From assembly GCA_963922875.1 (NCBI GenBank), contig CAWUJH010000002.1, positions 1 to 64,000 on the forward strand: DNA of 64,000 nt, read 5' to 3'. Under the pieces are notes generated by a model. It was not told the origin of the DNA, searched no databases, and worked only from the letters and a program-made list of their open reading frames with translations. Numbering within the stretch: position 1 is the stretch's first letter; every line of letters starts with the position of its first letter. Positions 17,937 to 26,402 of this stretch are shown here, piece by piece. The stretch comes from Ketobacter sp963922875 (GTDB taxonomy: Bacteria; Pseudomonadota; Gammaproteobacteria; Pseudomonadales; Ketobacteraceae). The translations under genes were made by a program, and so were the position numbers.

Positions 17937-18801
17937 CTAGTAATTCAACCGCGTTTTTTAAGCTTCTATGCATTCGATTAAAGGATCTTCCCAATGAAGC
18001 TAGTTCGTCATTACCTTTTACGCGTAACTCTTCAACAGTCAAATTACCAAGGCTAATTTGATCTGCTTTTCGCGACATTTGTGCCACGGGCTTCAAAATC
18101 ACAAAGTGCAATACTAAATTTAAAATTGCTGCACCGGCAATGAAGATTAGCATGAGCACGACCATAAAGGTTAAAAAGGTATCTTGCGCCCGTGCCAAAG
18201 GTAAGGACATGGGCACAGAGACAATTTGGGCACCGATGATTTCGTCTAATTTCCAGCCAAAACCGTTGTTTGAGCCATATGTATTGATGAGCGTGGAGGG
18301 CGCCTCCGCTGGTGTGCTATGACAGCCAAGACACGAAGGGTTCTTGATGGTAATAGGTTTACTCAGGTAGAGTTGTGGTCCTAATGGTGTTGTGCGCTCA
18401 CCAGTAAGCTCAGGCTCGTCCACATGATTACGAAACCAGCTGATAATATCGGCTTCCCATGTGGTAGCTCGATTGGCCGGGTTTGTAGGATTTAATGCTG
18501 CTTCCTTATAACTAAAATCCGGGTGCGTTTGTTGTAAGGTTTTGATGTATTGAGTTGCGGCGTAAGCAGGTACCGTTTGGGCGATAAATTGACGACGCTG
18601 TTGTACTTTTAATAGAGGTCTGACTTCGTTAACGGTGTAGCTGCGCACGGCTATTGCACTTTCCATCATAACTCGCGCCATTTCTAAAACTTCTTGACGA
18701 GCATTTTTCTGCAAAATCTGGTGGCTGAAAAAGCCCGATATACCGAGGCCAATTAAGGTAATAAATAACAAAGCAATATTAAATTTTAAGCGGAGACCCA
18801 T
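17920..18801 (-). CDS. Membrane sensor with c-type haem site and HAMP domain (DUF3365/Tll0287-like)
   Basis: The 293-residue protein has TM1 at about 8-26, a periplasmic domain to about 205, TM2 at about 208-234 and a HAMP domain at about 232-285, then stops. The periplasmic part carries one CxxCH haem-attachment motif, Cys157-Cys160-His161 (NPSCLGCHS), in the setting typical of DUF3365/Tll0287-like domains. It has no kinase, methyl-accepting, cyclase or other output domain. The next gene is a soluble Ser/Thr kinase that overlaps it by 17 bases, making that kinase the best candidate for output. The likely input is redox state or a small gas ligand (inference). Confidence 0.88.
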   Translation of the reverse strand: MGLRLKFNIALLFITLIGLGISGFFSHQILQKNARQEVLEMARVMMESAIAVRSYTVNEVRPLLKVQQRRQFIAQTVPAYAATQYIKTLQQTHPDFSYKEAALNPTNPANRATTWEADIISWFRNHVDEPELTGERTTPLGPQLYLSKPITIKNPSCLGCHSTPAEAPSTLINTYGSNNGFGWKLDEIIGAQIVSVPMSLPLARAQDTFLTFMVVLMLIFIAGAAILNLVLHFVILKPVAQMSRKADQISLGNLTVEELRVKGNDELASLGRSFNRMHRSLKNAVELLDESDN

Positions 18802-18807
18802 AGTTAA

Positions 18808-19749
18808 TTAATCCGGTAAGAATACACTGACGAGCTGGTTGCATTTTTGCCAAGCAGTATGTGCTTGTTCGAAATAGTGAATATCTAATATTGCAGAATG
18901 CGCTTCAGTGGCTGGCCACGTGGGCCAAAACCCGAGTGTAACTCGCATCTCTGTGCTCTGCTTTAATTGGTTAATAAGTTGGTCATAGTTTTTCTGGATC
19001 AAAATATTAGTTTCGTCCACTACTTGTTCCAAGGAGAAAAACTGCTTTTTGTCTAACCAAATACCCAGATCGGGATAGGTTAAATCAATATTGGATTGGG
19101 TTTCCAAGAGCCAGGATTCAGGGATTAGTTTTAGTTGAAGCTGAGTGCCGCCGGCACTGTCATCGATTGCTACCGGTTTTGCGGCGAGTTCACAGTGGTC
19201 TTGATTAACGGCCAGTGTCCAAACACCGGCGATGGTTATTGGGAGATCGGTCAAGTCAAAGTCTGGAACGTAAATTTCCTGTGCTTCATTGGCGTTGGAC
19301 TCAGCTTCAGAAGTGATGGCGAGGGTTACGTCAACGGCCACGGTTTCGGTTCGCGTAGGGCTTTGCCTCTGTTCTGGTGTTGCAATAAATTCAGGCCCAG
19401 TTACTGGCTCGGGCTCTAATGATGGCTCAGTTGCAGATTTATCTACTGGCTCGGGCTCTAAAGATGGCTCAGTTGCAGATTTATCTACTGGCTCGGGCTC
19501 TAAAGATGGCTCAGTTGCAGATTTATCTATTGGCTCGGGCTCTAATGACAGCGCTGAACTTTGTTGGCTTTTTGCCATGCCTCCATGTTCGATATCCTTG
19601 GAAGTGATTGGTATGCTTACTTTTGGCTGAGTTGAAGGGATTCCAGTGTCTTGGCTTGGGCTAAGGGATGGTGATGAGGCACAACCTGCAATAATAGAAA
19701 TAACGAAGGGTAATAAAACAAACTGTGGGCGCAGTAACTTCAAGCACAT
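18808..19749 (-). CDS. Putative lipoprotein with 14-residue Pro/Glu repeats
   Basis: I choose the ATG at 19749. From there the protein (313 residues) starts with a short signal peptide and a lipobox ending ISIIAGC, followed by Ala-Ser-Ser. A longer frame from a TTG at 19830 would bury this signal. The middle has three near-identical units of SLEPEPVDKSATEP and a partial fourth. The C-terminal ~150 residues look globular, with two Cys near QDHCEL and WQKCNQ. I do not recognise the family. It is 6 bases upstream of the haem-HAMP sensor on the same strand, so it may be a periplasmic accessory of that sensor. Confidence 0.75.
   Translation of the reverse strand: MCLKLLRPQFVLLPFVISIIAGCASSPSLSPSQDTGIPSTQPKVSIPITSKDIEHGGMAKSQQSSALSLEPEPIDKSATEPSLEPEPVDKSATEPSLEPEPVDKSATEPSLEPEPVTGPEFIATPEQRQSPTRTETVAVDVTLAITSEAESNANEAQEIYVPDFDLTDLPITIAGVWTLAVNQDHCELAAKPVAIDDSAGGTQLQLKLIPESWLLETQSNIDLTYPDLGIWLDKKQFFSLEQVVDETNILIQKNYDQLINQLKQSTEMRVTLGFWPTWPATEAHSAILDIHYFEQAHTAWQKCNQLVSVFLPD
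19403..19545. repeat. Tandem 42-bp coding repeat
   Basis: About 3.3 copies of a 42-base unit lie in the lipoprotein gene and encode a 14-residue SLEPEP-type repeat. The copies differ at only a few positions, which suggests recent expansion and possible copy-number variation. The repeats also create long open frames on the opposite strand. Confidence 0.9.
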
Positions 19750-19909
19750 TTTAGGAGTCCACAAAAACAACTGTGACTGGGGCTTATGAATGGCAGTTTC
19801 GCCGAGGCTGGGTCGCTTAGACCGGGCCAATTGTGGCGAAATTTTAACGACTTGTAAAAGTGAAAAATGGCATAAGGTGATGTGGTTAGAAAAAATAATC
19901 GCTTGGGGC

Positions 19910-20272
19910 TTAGTTGATTTCCAGTTGAGCGTAATATCTTCCTGCCATCATGCTCGCGCAGAACAGGCAAGTGGCGAGTAATGCCTCAGCGATTCCCAAA
20001 ATACCTAGGGTCTGCGGCAGCGCAAAGGCATCGACGACTCCTTGGCAGAAATAAAGCAAAATGACAAAACAGAGCCAGATAAAAACGCGAGGTCTGCGTT
20101 TCAGTATACCTGGCAGAAATGCTACTAAGGGGAACCAATGGATTAAGACTACGGTAGTTGAGTTATCCAGGGGAAGCAGGACCCAAAAACGGATAGCAAA
20201 AAGAATCAGTAAACCCAACAACGAGGCAACTGTAAGTTGAAAACAAAATCTCGCTTTATTGGATAAGGTCAT
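19910..20272 (-). CDS. DUF2069 integral membrane protein
   Basis: This 120-residue protein is almost entirely hydrophobic, with four predicted TM helices (about 13-30, 40-55, 62-82 and 88-108). It shows the DUF2069 features W-F-P-L in the middle and GILGIAEALLA near the end. Its function is unknown. It overlaps wrbA by 4 bases on the same strand. DUF2069, wrbA and arsC form a conserved trio next to yihY in Pseudomonas as I recall. Confidence 0.85.
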   Translation of the reverse strand: MTLSNKARFCFQLTVASLLGLLILFAIRFWVLLPLDNSTTVVLIHWFPLVAFLPGILKRRPRVFIWLCFVILLYFCQGVVDAFALPQTLGILGIAEALLATCLFCASMMAGRYYAQLEIN

Positions 20273-20874
20273 TGGGATAAACGCTTCAATTGTTGGGCAA
20301 GGGTTGCAACTCGAAATCCTAGGGCTTCACAAAGTTGTATTTCTTCAGCGTCTAGTTCACGGTCGTTGTTAGGGCCTGCCCAGTGGCTGGCACCATAGGG
20401 TGTGCCGCCACTTCGGGTGGTGGTTAAGGCGCTTTCGCTATAGGGTAACCCAACCAAGAGCATGCCATGATGCAGCAATGGTAGAGCCATAGTCAAAAGG
20501 GTAGACTCTTGACCACCATGAAGGCTGCTGGTGGAAGTAAATACGGCGGCGGGTTTACTAATCAAGGTACCTTTCAGCCAGTCATTCCCGGTGCTGTCAA
20601 TAAAAAACTTGATTGGCGCAGCCATGTTTCCGAAGCGTGTAGGCGATCCCAGAATTAAACCGTTACATTGCGCCAAGTCTTCTCTTGTTACGTAAAGGTC
20701 ACCGCTAGCAGGAATAATTGTTTCTGTTTGTTCTGTTGTGGCAGACACGGCGGGCACCGTGCGCACGACAGCTTCACCATCGGTGAGCTTTTCCACGCCT
20801 CTAGCAATGGCCTTCGCCATCTTTTGGGTACTACCATTGCGGCTGTAGTAGAGCACTAATACTTTAGTGGTCAT
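20269..20874 (-). CDS. wrbA: NAD(P)H:quinone oxidoreductase / flavodoxin-like WrbA
   Basis: The 201-residue protein opens with the FMN phosphate loop YYSRNGSTQKMA and carries the WrbA patterns GSPTRFGNMAAPIKFFID, FTSTSSLHGGQESTLL and GGTPYGASH. WrbA proteins are tetrameric FMN enzymes that reduce quinones by two electrons. It overlaps arsC upstream and DUF2069 downstream by 4 bases each, indicating one translationally coupled operon. Confidence 0.94.
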   Translation of the reverse strand: MTTKVLVLYYSRNGSTQKMAKAIARGVEKLTDGEAVVRTVPAVSATTEQTETIIPASGDLYVTREDLAQCNGLILGSPTRFGNMAAPIKFFIDSTGNDWLKGTLISKPAAVFTSTSSLHGGQESTLLTMALPLLHHGMLLVGLPYSESALTTTRSGGTPYGASHWAGPNNDRELDAEEIQLCEALGFRVATLAQQLKRLSQ

Positions 20875-21215
20875 AGTATAGTTAAAACATTTTCCGGGGG
20901 GCGTCCCAATGCGGCTTTGCCGGCGTTAATCACGATAGGGCGCTCCATTAATTTCGGGTGCTCAATCATCGCTTGTATCAGGTCTTGTTCAGAAAGCGTG
21001 TCATTGTCCAAGCCGAGGCTCTTATATTCAGCTTCTTTTTTCCGAAGTAAATCCCGAGCCTTGATATCAAGAAGCTTTAATATGTTTTTCAGTGTCTTAG
21101 CGTTGGGCGGATTATTCAGATAAAGAATGATTTCAGGATCTATTCCCCGATCTTCTATGAGTTTTAAGGTTTCACGGGATTTCGAACAGCGTGGATTATG
21201 GTATATGGTAGTCAT
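20871..21215 (-). CDS. arsC: Arsenate reductase, glutaredoxin-dependent type
   Basis: The 114-residue protein has the ArsC/Spx fold signature with active Cys10 (YHNPRCSKSRETL) and the ArsC-specific tail MERPIVINAGKAALGRPPE, which supplies anion-binding Arg residues. It would reduce arsenate to arsenite using glutathione and glutaredoxin. No arsB, acr3 or arsR is adjacent, so this is the chromosomal housekeeping-context copy rather than a resistance cassette. It is the first gene of the arsC-wrbA-DUF2069 operon. Confidence 0.9.
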   Translation of the reverse strand: MTTIYHNPRCSKSRETLKLIEDRGIDPEIILYLNNPPNAKTLKNILKLLDIKARDLLRKKEAEYKSLGLDNDTLSEQDLIQAMIEHPKLMERPIVINAGKAALGRPPENVLTIL

Positions 21216-21328
21216 GTTAACGGTTGCTCGCGCTTTTAACTATGATTTAAACGAGCGTATTGTATCGGCAAACTATCAGATACTGAACTCTTTACTGCGT
21301 CTAGCACAGGCAATATGGGAATAGCGTC

Positions 21329-22618
21329 ATGTCAATTGTTCAAAATGAGCGTATTCAGCAGGTATTAAAGTATACGCCAGTGGCTTTTGTCGTATATATG
21401 TTGGCATCTTTCTTTCGTCACGAAAATAGCCGGGCGGCCTTTTATCTGGCTTTTACTTCGTTGTTTGCGATCGTCCCCACGATGACTGTCGTTTATTCGA
21501 TTTTGGCATTGATTCCAGACTTACAAGGTATGGATTCAAAAATGCAAAGCTTCGTGTTTGAGCATTTTGTACCCACAACCGGCACTCAGCTGGAAGAATA
21601 CCTGCAAAGTTTCACCGAGCAAGCCTCCAATTTGACCAGCGTGGGGGTTGTTATGCTGTTTGTAACTACGGTGCTGATGTTGCGTAAAATAGAAAACGCC
21701 TTTAATACTATTTGGCATGTTACAGAAGCCCGTAAAGGCGTGAATGGATTCCTACTCTATTGGGCCCTGTTGTCTCTAGGGCCAGTGATGATGGGTGGTA
21801 CCTTTGCTATGTACTCTTATGTAGCCTCTCATAAAATGCTTGAGACGGTGATTCCGTTGCAAGGGTCGTCCCGAGTTTTACTCTCCTTGCTGCCGATTGT
21901 TATGAGCACCTTTGCGTTTTCTCTGGCTTATATCGCTATTCCCAACACTAAGGTGCCTGTTTCTCATGGCATTTTGGGAGGACTTTTCGCGGCCTTGATG
22001 TTTGATTTGGCGCGCCGTCTAATGACCCTGTTTTTGACGATGTTTCCTACTTATCATTTGGTCTATGGTGCTTTTGCTGCAGTCCCCATATTTCTGATGT
22101 GGGTTCTGGTTTCCTGGTTTATTCTGTTGCTCGGTGCCGAGTTTGTGCAATCCTTGAAAAATTTCAAGGTGATACAATCCCGGTCGGAGTCTATGCTCGG
22201 TAATATCCTGATGGTGTTGTACGTTATGTATTGTCAACAAAATCAGGGTGAGGTGGTGGATGAATCAGAGTTGCTGGAGAAAATGCCTTGGATCCCCACC
22301 GGCCAATGGGAGCAATATATGATTTTATTGGCGCAACGAAACATTATTCATCAAACTTCAGATGGACTTATTACGCTGACTCGAGACTTACATAAATATA
22401 CGTTCGCCCAGTTATTTGATGATTGTTTTGGCAAACAGCTGTTGCTCAACCTAAATGTTACCCAGCAGTGGCAAGAGTCAATAAACAAACTGTATGGCGC
22501 GGGTTTCAAAGCCTGTGTGTCCGGTTGGAATATTCCGTTGGCTGAAATATTCGACACGGAAACTAATAATCTTCCACATGCACTTCCAGCAAATCGAAAT
22601 AAGGTGTCTGCTGGATAG
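21329..22618 (+). CDS. YihY/BrkB family inner-membrane protein
   Basis: The 429-residue protein has six TM segments within the first 270 residues and the YihY pattern: RAAFYLAFTSLFAIVPTM at the first TM, IENAFNTIWHV in a loop and WLLGAEFVQ-like WFILLLGAEFV at the last TM. A soluble extension of about 140 residues follows. The family was once called RNase BN, but that activity belongs to another protein; its role is unknown. The 3' end overlaps the convergent gene by 56 bases. Confidence 0.9.
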   Translation: MSIVQNERIQQVLKYTPVAFVVYMLASFFRHENSRAAFYLAFTSLFAIVPTMTVVYSILALIPDLQGMDSKMQSFVFEHFVPTTGTQLEEYLQSFTEQASNLTSVGVVMLFVTTVLMLRKIENAFNTIWHVTEARKGVNGFLLYWALLSLGPVMMGGTFAMYSYVASHKMLETVIPLQGSSRVLLSLLPIVMSTFAFSLAYIAIPNTKVPVSHGILGGLFAALMFDLARRLMTLFLTMFPTYHLVYGAFAAVPIFLMWVLVSWFILLLGAEFVQSLKNFKVIQSRSESMLGNILMVLYVMYCQQNQGEVVDESELLEKMPWIPTGQWEQYMILLAQRNIIHQTSDGLITLTRDLHKYTFAQLFDDCFGKQLLLNLNVTQQWQESINKLYGAGFKACVSGWNIPLAEIFDTETNNLPHALPANRNKVSAG

Positions 22619-24128
22619 AACGCCCGATTTTCATTATCGTGGGTTCAGTCTTCGACGTAGTAAAGGCGTTGTAACGATGACCTGTCTTACATAAACCAGG
22701 GCTGCTGAGAATGGAAATCTTGGTAACTTTACGCTGAGGATCCCGATCCAATATAACCAAGACTCTGTGCTTTTGGCTGAGTTCATTGAGTGGTTGCAAT
22801 GTCATTACTGTGGAAACGCCATTGATTTTTTCAATGCCCACTAATGGTGTGTTTGTTTCACCATAGGCTGACCAGCGGACAACACCTAATTGAATTCGAG
22901 TTCTGTCTTGATGTTTCTGTATTAGTCCCACCAGTTGTGACACCGGCAGCGGCTCAACGTTTTTATTGTTTACCTGCAGGCACACTCCACTTAAAGATTC
23001 ATCCACTGTTCGGGACCAGGATTGTGAGTTTTTGGCTACGGCACCGACTTGCTTTTGGTGATGCTGCTTCTTTTCCAAAATATCCACCAGGGGAAGTTGA
23101 CCCCAAACCAGCCCAGTGAGCCGATGTGCCGTAGTGCGAGGCTCTTTACGCTGTGGACTTGAATTTTGCAGGCGCCTTTCCACCGCTTCACAGAGCTTTG
23201 GTTTATGCACGAGTGCAAGTTGTTGAGGCTTAAGCACCCTTAAACTTTCTGAGCTGAAGCGGGCAGCGTCGCGCTTAATTTGTTCAGAAAAAGCTCGTGT
23301 ACTCACGCTTAGCCTAGGTAGTAACGTGCTTCCCTGGGGTAAATTATGATCAACTACAGATCGCGATTTTGGTCCAACACTCATCCTCGAGATATCAGTG
23401 GCACTTTTTATGGGCCGAAAGTTTAGCAGCGACGCCCGTGATTTTAAGTGATTCGCCAGCCAATATTGCTCTTGTAAGCTGTAGATTGATGGAGCCACCA
23501 GTCCTAATAAAACGTTGTTCTTATATATGGAATCAACATCAGAGGTGGCTTCTTCTGGGGCATTAACCGGGACCAGGTTTTGTTTTCGTTGCAGACATAA
23601 AAAATACAGATAGTGTATTTCCTGCCAGTCATATTCTGGGGGTAAGCGAGATCGAAAAAAACTGAACTGAATCATTAAATAGTGATAAGTCAGAATCATG
23701 TAAACCAAACTAGCGACTTGCTGTTGGCTATTATTGATTGCCCCACTATCCAACAAGATACGTTTATAGGCGTACTTAAGTTCGGTTAATAGCTTAACGA
23801 AATAGTCGGTGGCTTCTTTGGGAAGTTTTTCACCTTGAATTATTTGTTCGTAGTAATAATCGGACAGCTCGGTCACTGCGTAATGAAACCGGCTGGTAAT
23901 TTTGAGTCGGTTCGCAATGCTGAGGGGAATGCGGTTAAGCAAATGGATGCGCCGATAGATGCTCAGTAATGCTGAAGGATTGCTGCGATATTCCAACTGT
24001 TGGATTTCGTCCCTTATTTCCTCTGGCTTTAGTGTCAGCAAAAGGTGATGATCCGGGTCCACTTTAGGAACCCGGAGTACCTCGTTCCCAAGCGTTTCCT
24101 TTACGGGCGAATCGGTTGCTTTCAACAT
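22563..24128 (-). CDS. Uncharacterised protein with possible C-terminal PilZ-like domain
   Basis: I do not recognise the family with confidence. The 521-residue protein has no signal peptide. The N-terminal ~235 residues look helical, with many Tyr, Leu and Arg residues. A basic, low-complexity linker spans about 240-340. From about 335 to 515 the pattern turns beta-rich. Asp376-x-Ser-x-x-Gly381 (DESLSG) is followed by LGVVRWS at about 414-420 and GIEKI at about 431, an order reminiscent of PilZ c-di-GMP receptors. The usual upstream RxxxR is not clear. It sits between yihY and the class I fumarase on the opposite strand to both. Confidence 0.6.
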   Translation of the reverse strand: MLKATDSPVKETLGNEVLRVPKVDPDHHLLLTLKPEEIRDEIQQLEYRSNPSALLSIYRRIHLLNRIPLSIANRLKITSRFHYAVTELSDYYYEQIIQGEKLPKEATDYFVKLLTELKYAYKRILLDSGAINNSQQQVASLVYMILTYHYLMIQFSFFRSRLPPEYDWQEIHYLYFLCLQRKQNLVPVNAPEEATSDVDSIYKNNVLLGLVAPSIYSLQEQYWLANHLKSRASLLNFRPIKSATDISRMSVGPKSRSVVDHNLPQGSTLLPRLSVSTRAFSEQIKRDAARFSSESLRVLKPQQLALVHKPKLCEAVERRLQNSSPQRKEPRTTAHRLTGLVWGQLPLVDILEKKQHHQKQVGAVAKNSQSWSRTVDESLSGVCLQVNNKNVEPLPVSQLVGLIQKHQDRTRIQLGVVRWSAYGETNTPLVGIEKINGVSTVMTLQPLNELSQKHRVLVILDRDPQRKVTKISILSSPGLCKTGHRYNAFTTSKTEPTIMKIGRSIQQTPYFDLLEVHVEDY

Positions 24129-24386
24129 TCCAACTAGAACTCCAAGTCAGTGTGTAAATAGGTGGAAGGTCAATCTGGCCAAAGCTTCAAACAGTTCGAG
24201 GAACCCGAGTATATCCTGAATTCATGGGCTGAATACGGCTCGGATGCAGAGTTTTTATATCCTGAGCGTATTTTGATCAAGCTCCGGCGTGAAGTAAAGT
24301 TGTTTTTAAGATAAACTATCGCGGTGCTTTTTATTGTCAAATATATTAACTAACTGGCTTTATCCGTATTTATAGAGGAGCGGACC

Positions 24387-25904
24387 GTGACTAGTATTCG
24401 CCAAGACGATTTCATTAAAAGTATTGCCGATAGCCTCCAGTACATTTCTTATTACCATCCGAAAGATTTTATCCAAGCGGTAAACGAGGCCTATGAGCAT
24501 GAGGAATCGAAAGCGGCGAAAGATGCTATGGCACAAATCCTTATAAATTCAAGAATGTGTGCTGAGGGCCACCGACCCATTTGCCAGGATACCGGCATTG
24601 TGACGGTGTTTATCAAAGTCGGTATGAATGTTCGTTGGGATGCTCAAATGAGCGTAACGGACATGGTTAATGAAGGGGTACGCCAAGCTTATAATCATCC
24701 AGATAACGTTTTGCGTGCGTCTATTTTGACAGATCCAGCGGGAGCCCGTCGCAACACCAAAGACAACACGCCAGCCGTTATTCATTACGAAATAGTGGCC
24801 GGTGACACCGTTGATGTGCATATTGCGGCTAAAGGTGGTGGGTCCGAGAATAAATCTAAAATGGTGATGCTGAATCCCAGTGATAGCATTGTGGACTGGG
24901 TGCTCAAAACCGTGCCCACCATGGGGGCGGGATGGTGTCCACCGGGTATGTTGGGTATTGGTATTGGCGGTACTGCAGAAAAAGCGATGGTATTGGCAAA
25001 AGAATCGTTAATGGAGCCTATCGATATCCATGAGCTAATGCAGCGAGGGCCGAGTAATCGAGTAGAAGAACTCCGGCTTGAACTATATGACAAAGTCAAT
25101 GCTTTGGGCATTGGTGCTCAAGGGCTCGGTGGTCTCACCACCGTGTTAGACGTCAAAATAAAAGATTACCCAACGCACGCCGCATCGCTACCCGTCGCTA
25201 TGATTCCGAATTGTGCAGCCACGCGCCATGTTCACTTTGAATTGAATGGTTCCGGTCCCGCGGAGCTGGAAGTGCCAAAGTTGGAAGATTGGCCAGAAAT
25301 TTCAATGAGTGGTGGTGACAGTGCGAAACGAGTGAATCTCGATACGGTCACGCCGGAAGAAGCACAATCCTGGCAACCTGGCGATACCTTGTTGCTGTCA
25401 GGTACACTGCTTACTGGTCGCGATGCGGCTCATAAACGCATGGTGGATATGCTTGCTAAGGGCGAAACCTTGCCAGTGGACTTTAGAGGCAAATTTATCT
25501 ACTACGTGGGGCCTGTGGATCCCGTTAGGGATGAAGTGGTTGGGCCAGCTGGTCCAACCACTTCCACACGCATGGATAAATTCACAGAAACTATGTTGCA
25601 GGAAACGGGTTTGCTGGGAATGGTGGGTAAAGCAGAGCGTGGACCCATTGCTGTTGAGGCCATAAAAAAACACAAAGCAGTTTACCTGATGGCGGTAGGT
25701 GGAGCTGCTTATCTCGTCTCGAAGGCAATTCGTAAATCACGGATCGTTGCCTTTGAGGAGCTAGGTATGGAAGCTATCCACGAATTTGTAGTGGAAGATA
25801 TGCCGGTAACCGTTGCGGTAGATTCCGCGGGTACATCGGTACACGATACAGCACCTAAAATATGGCAGAATAAGATCGGTAAAATTCCAGTCGCATCCAG
25901 TTAA
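24387..25904 (+). CDS. fumA: Class I fumarate hydratase (4Fe-4S, FumA/FumB type)
   Basis: The 505-residue protein is a class I fumarase, an oxygen-sensitive [4Fe-4S] enzyme converting fumarate and malate in the TCA cycle. The N-terminal half shows the cluster Cys66 in PICQDTG, GGGSENKS and GIGGTAEKA. The C-terminal swivelling domain carries GPTTSTRMD and GGAAYLVSKAI. Translation starts at GTG 24387, preceded by GAGGAG at 24375-24380 with proper spacing. A hairpin at 25950-25981 follows the gene. Confidence 0.95.
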   Translation: MTSIRQDDFIKSIADSLQYISYYHPKDFIQAVNEAYEHEESKAAKDAMAQILINSRMCAEGHRPICQDTGIVTVFIKVGMNVRWDAQMSVTDMVNEGVRQAYNHPDNVLRASILTDPAGARRNTKDNTPAVIHYEIVAGDTVDVHIAAKGGGSENKSKMVMLNPSDSIVDWVLKTVPTMGAGWCPPGMLGIGIGGTAEKAMVLAKESLMEPIDIHELMQRGPSNRVEELRLELYDKVNALGIGAQGLGGLTTVLDVKIKDYPTHAASLPVAMIPNCAATRHVHFELNGSGPAELEVPKLEDWPEISMSGGDSAKRVNLDTVTPEEAQSWQPGDTLLLSGTLLTGRDAAHKRMVDMLAKGETLPVDFRGKFIYYVGPVDPVRDEVVGPAGPTTSTRMDKFTETMLQETGLLGMVGKAERGPIAVEAIKKHKAVYLMAVGGAAYLVSKAIRKSRIVAFEELGMEAIHEFVVEDMPVTVAVDSAGTSVHDTAPKIWQNKIGKIPVASS

Positions 25905-25949
25905 TCCCGATCGTTATCTACATAGACAGTACCCTTTTTTATACTTTGG

Positions 25950-25981
25950 AAACGACTTGCGAGAACCTCTGCAAGTCGTTT
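25950..25981 (+). terminator. Hairpin after fumA, probable terminator
   Basis: Two perfect 11-base arms (AAACGACTTGC and its complement) enclose a 10-base loop, 46 bases after the fumA stop. The T-run is short, so efficiency as an intrinsic terminator is uncertain. Confidence 0.55.
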
Positions 25982-26036
25982 ATTGCGTCTATACTACTTG
26001 AGTTGGTAGCTTCTAAAGAATAAAAGAAAGGTGGTT

Positions 26037-26402
26037 ATGACCATTCCCTTATTGATTTGTGACGATTCAGCAATGGCTCGTAAGCAGGTGCTACGATCCT
26101 TACCGCAAGGTTGGGATGTGGCGGTTACTTTTGCAGTGGATGGTAAAGAGGGGATTGAGGCTATTCGTGCAGGCGCTGGTGAGATGGTCTTTCTTGATTT
26201 AACTATGCCTGAAATGGATGGTTACGAAGTTTTGCAAGCCATAAAAGACGAGCGCCATAAGTGTATTGTTATCGTTATATCGGCCGATATACAGCCTGAA
26301 GCCCGCTCCAGGGTTATGGCACTAGGGGCCCTCGATTTTATCCAAAAACCGATTGATGCCGTTAAACTCAGCGGCGTATTAAAAAAATATGGACTGCTAT
26401 GA
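26037..26402 (+). CDS. Single-domain response regulator (CheY-like)
   Basis: The protein consists only of a receiver domain. It has the acidic pair Asp9-Asp10, phospho-acceptor Asp54 (MVFLDLTMPEMDG), the VISAD switch Ser and the conserved Lys in FIQKP. I choose the ATG at 26037 because an AGGTGG site lies just upstream; an in-frame GTG at 26031 overlaps that site. It is coupled to the CheC-like gene by an ATGA overlap. No histidine kinase or flagellar gene is next to it. Confidence 0.92.
   Translation: MTIPLLICDDSAMARKQVLRSLPQGWDVAVTFAVDGKEGIEAIRAGAGEMVFLDLTMPEMDGYEVLQAIKDERHKCIVIVISADIQPEARSRVMALGALDFIQKPIDAVKLSGVLKKYGLL

Noticed and set aside
19289..19630. Plus-strand open frames of 62-113 codons with repeats
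   Set aside because: They are antisense to the 42-bp repeats of the lipoprotein gene; the repeat keeps all frames open and no ribosome site is seen.
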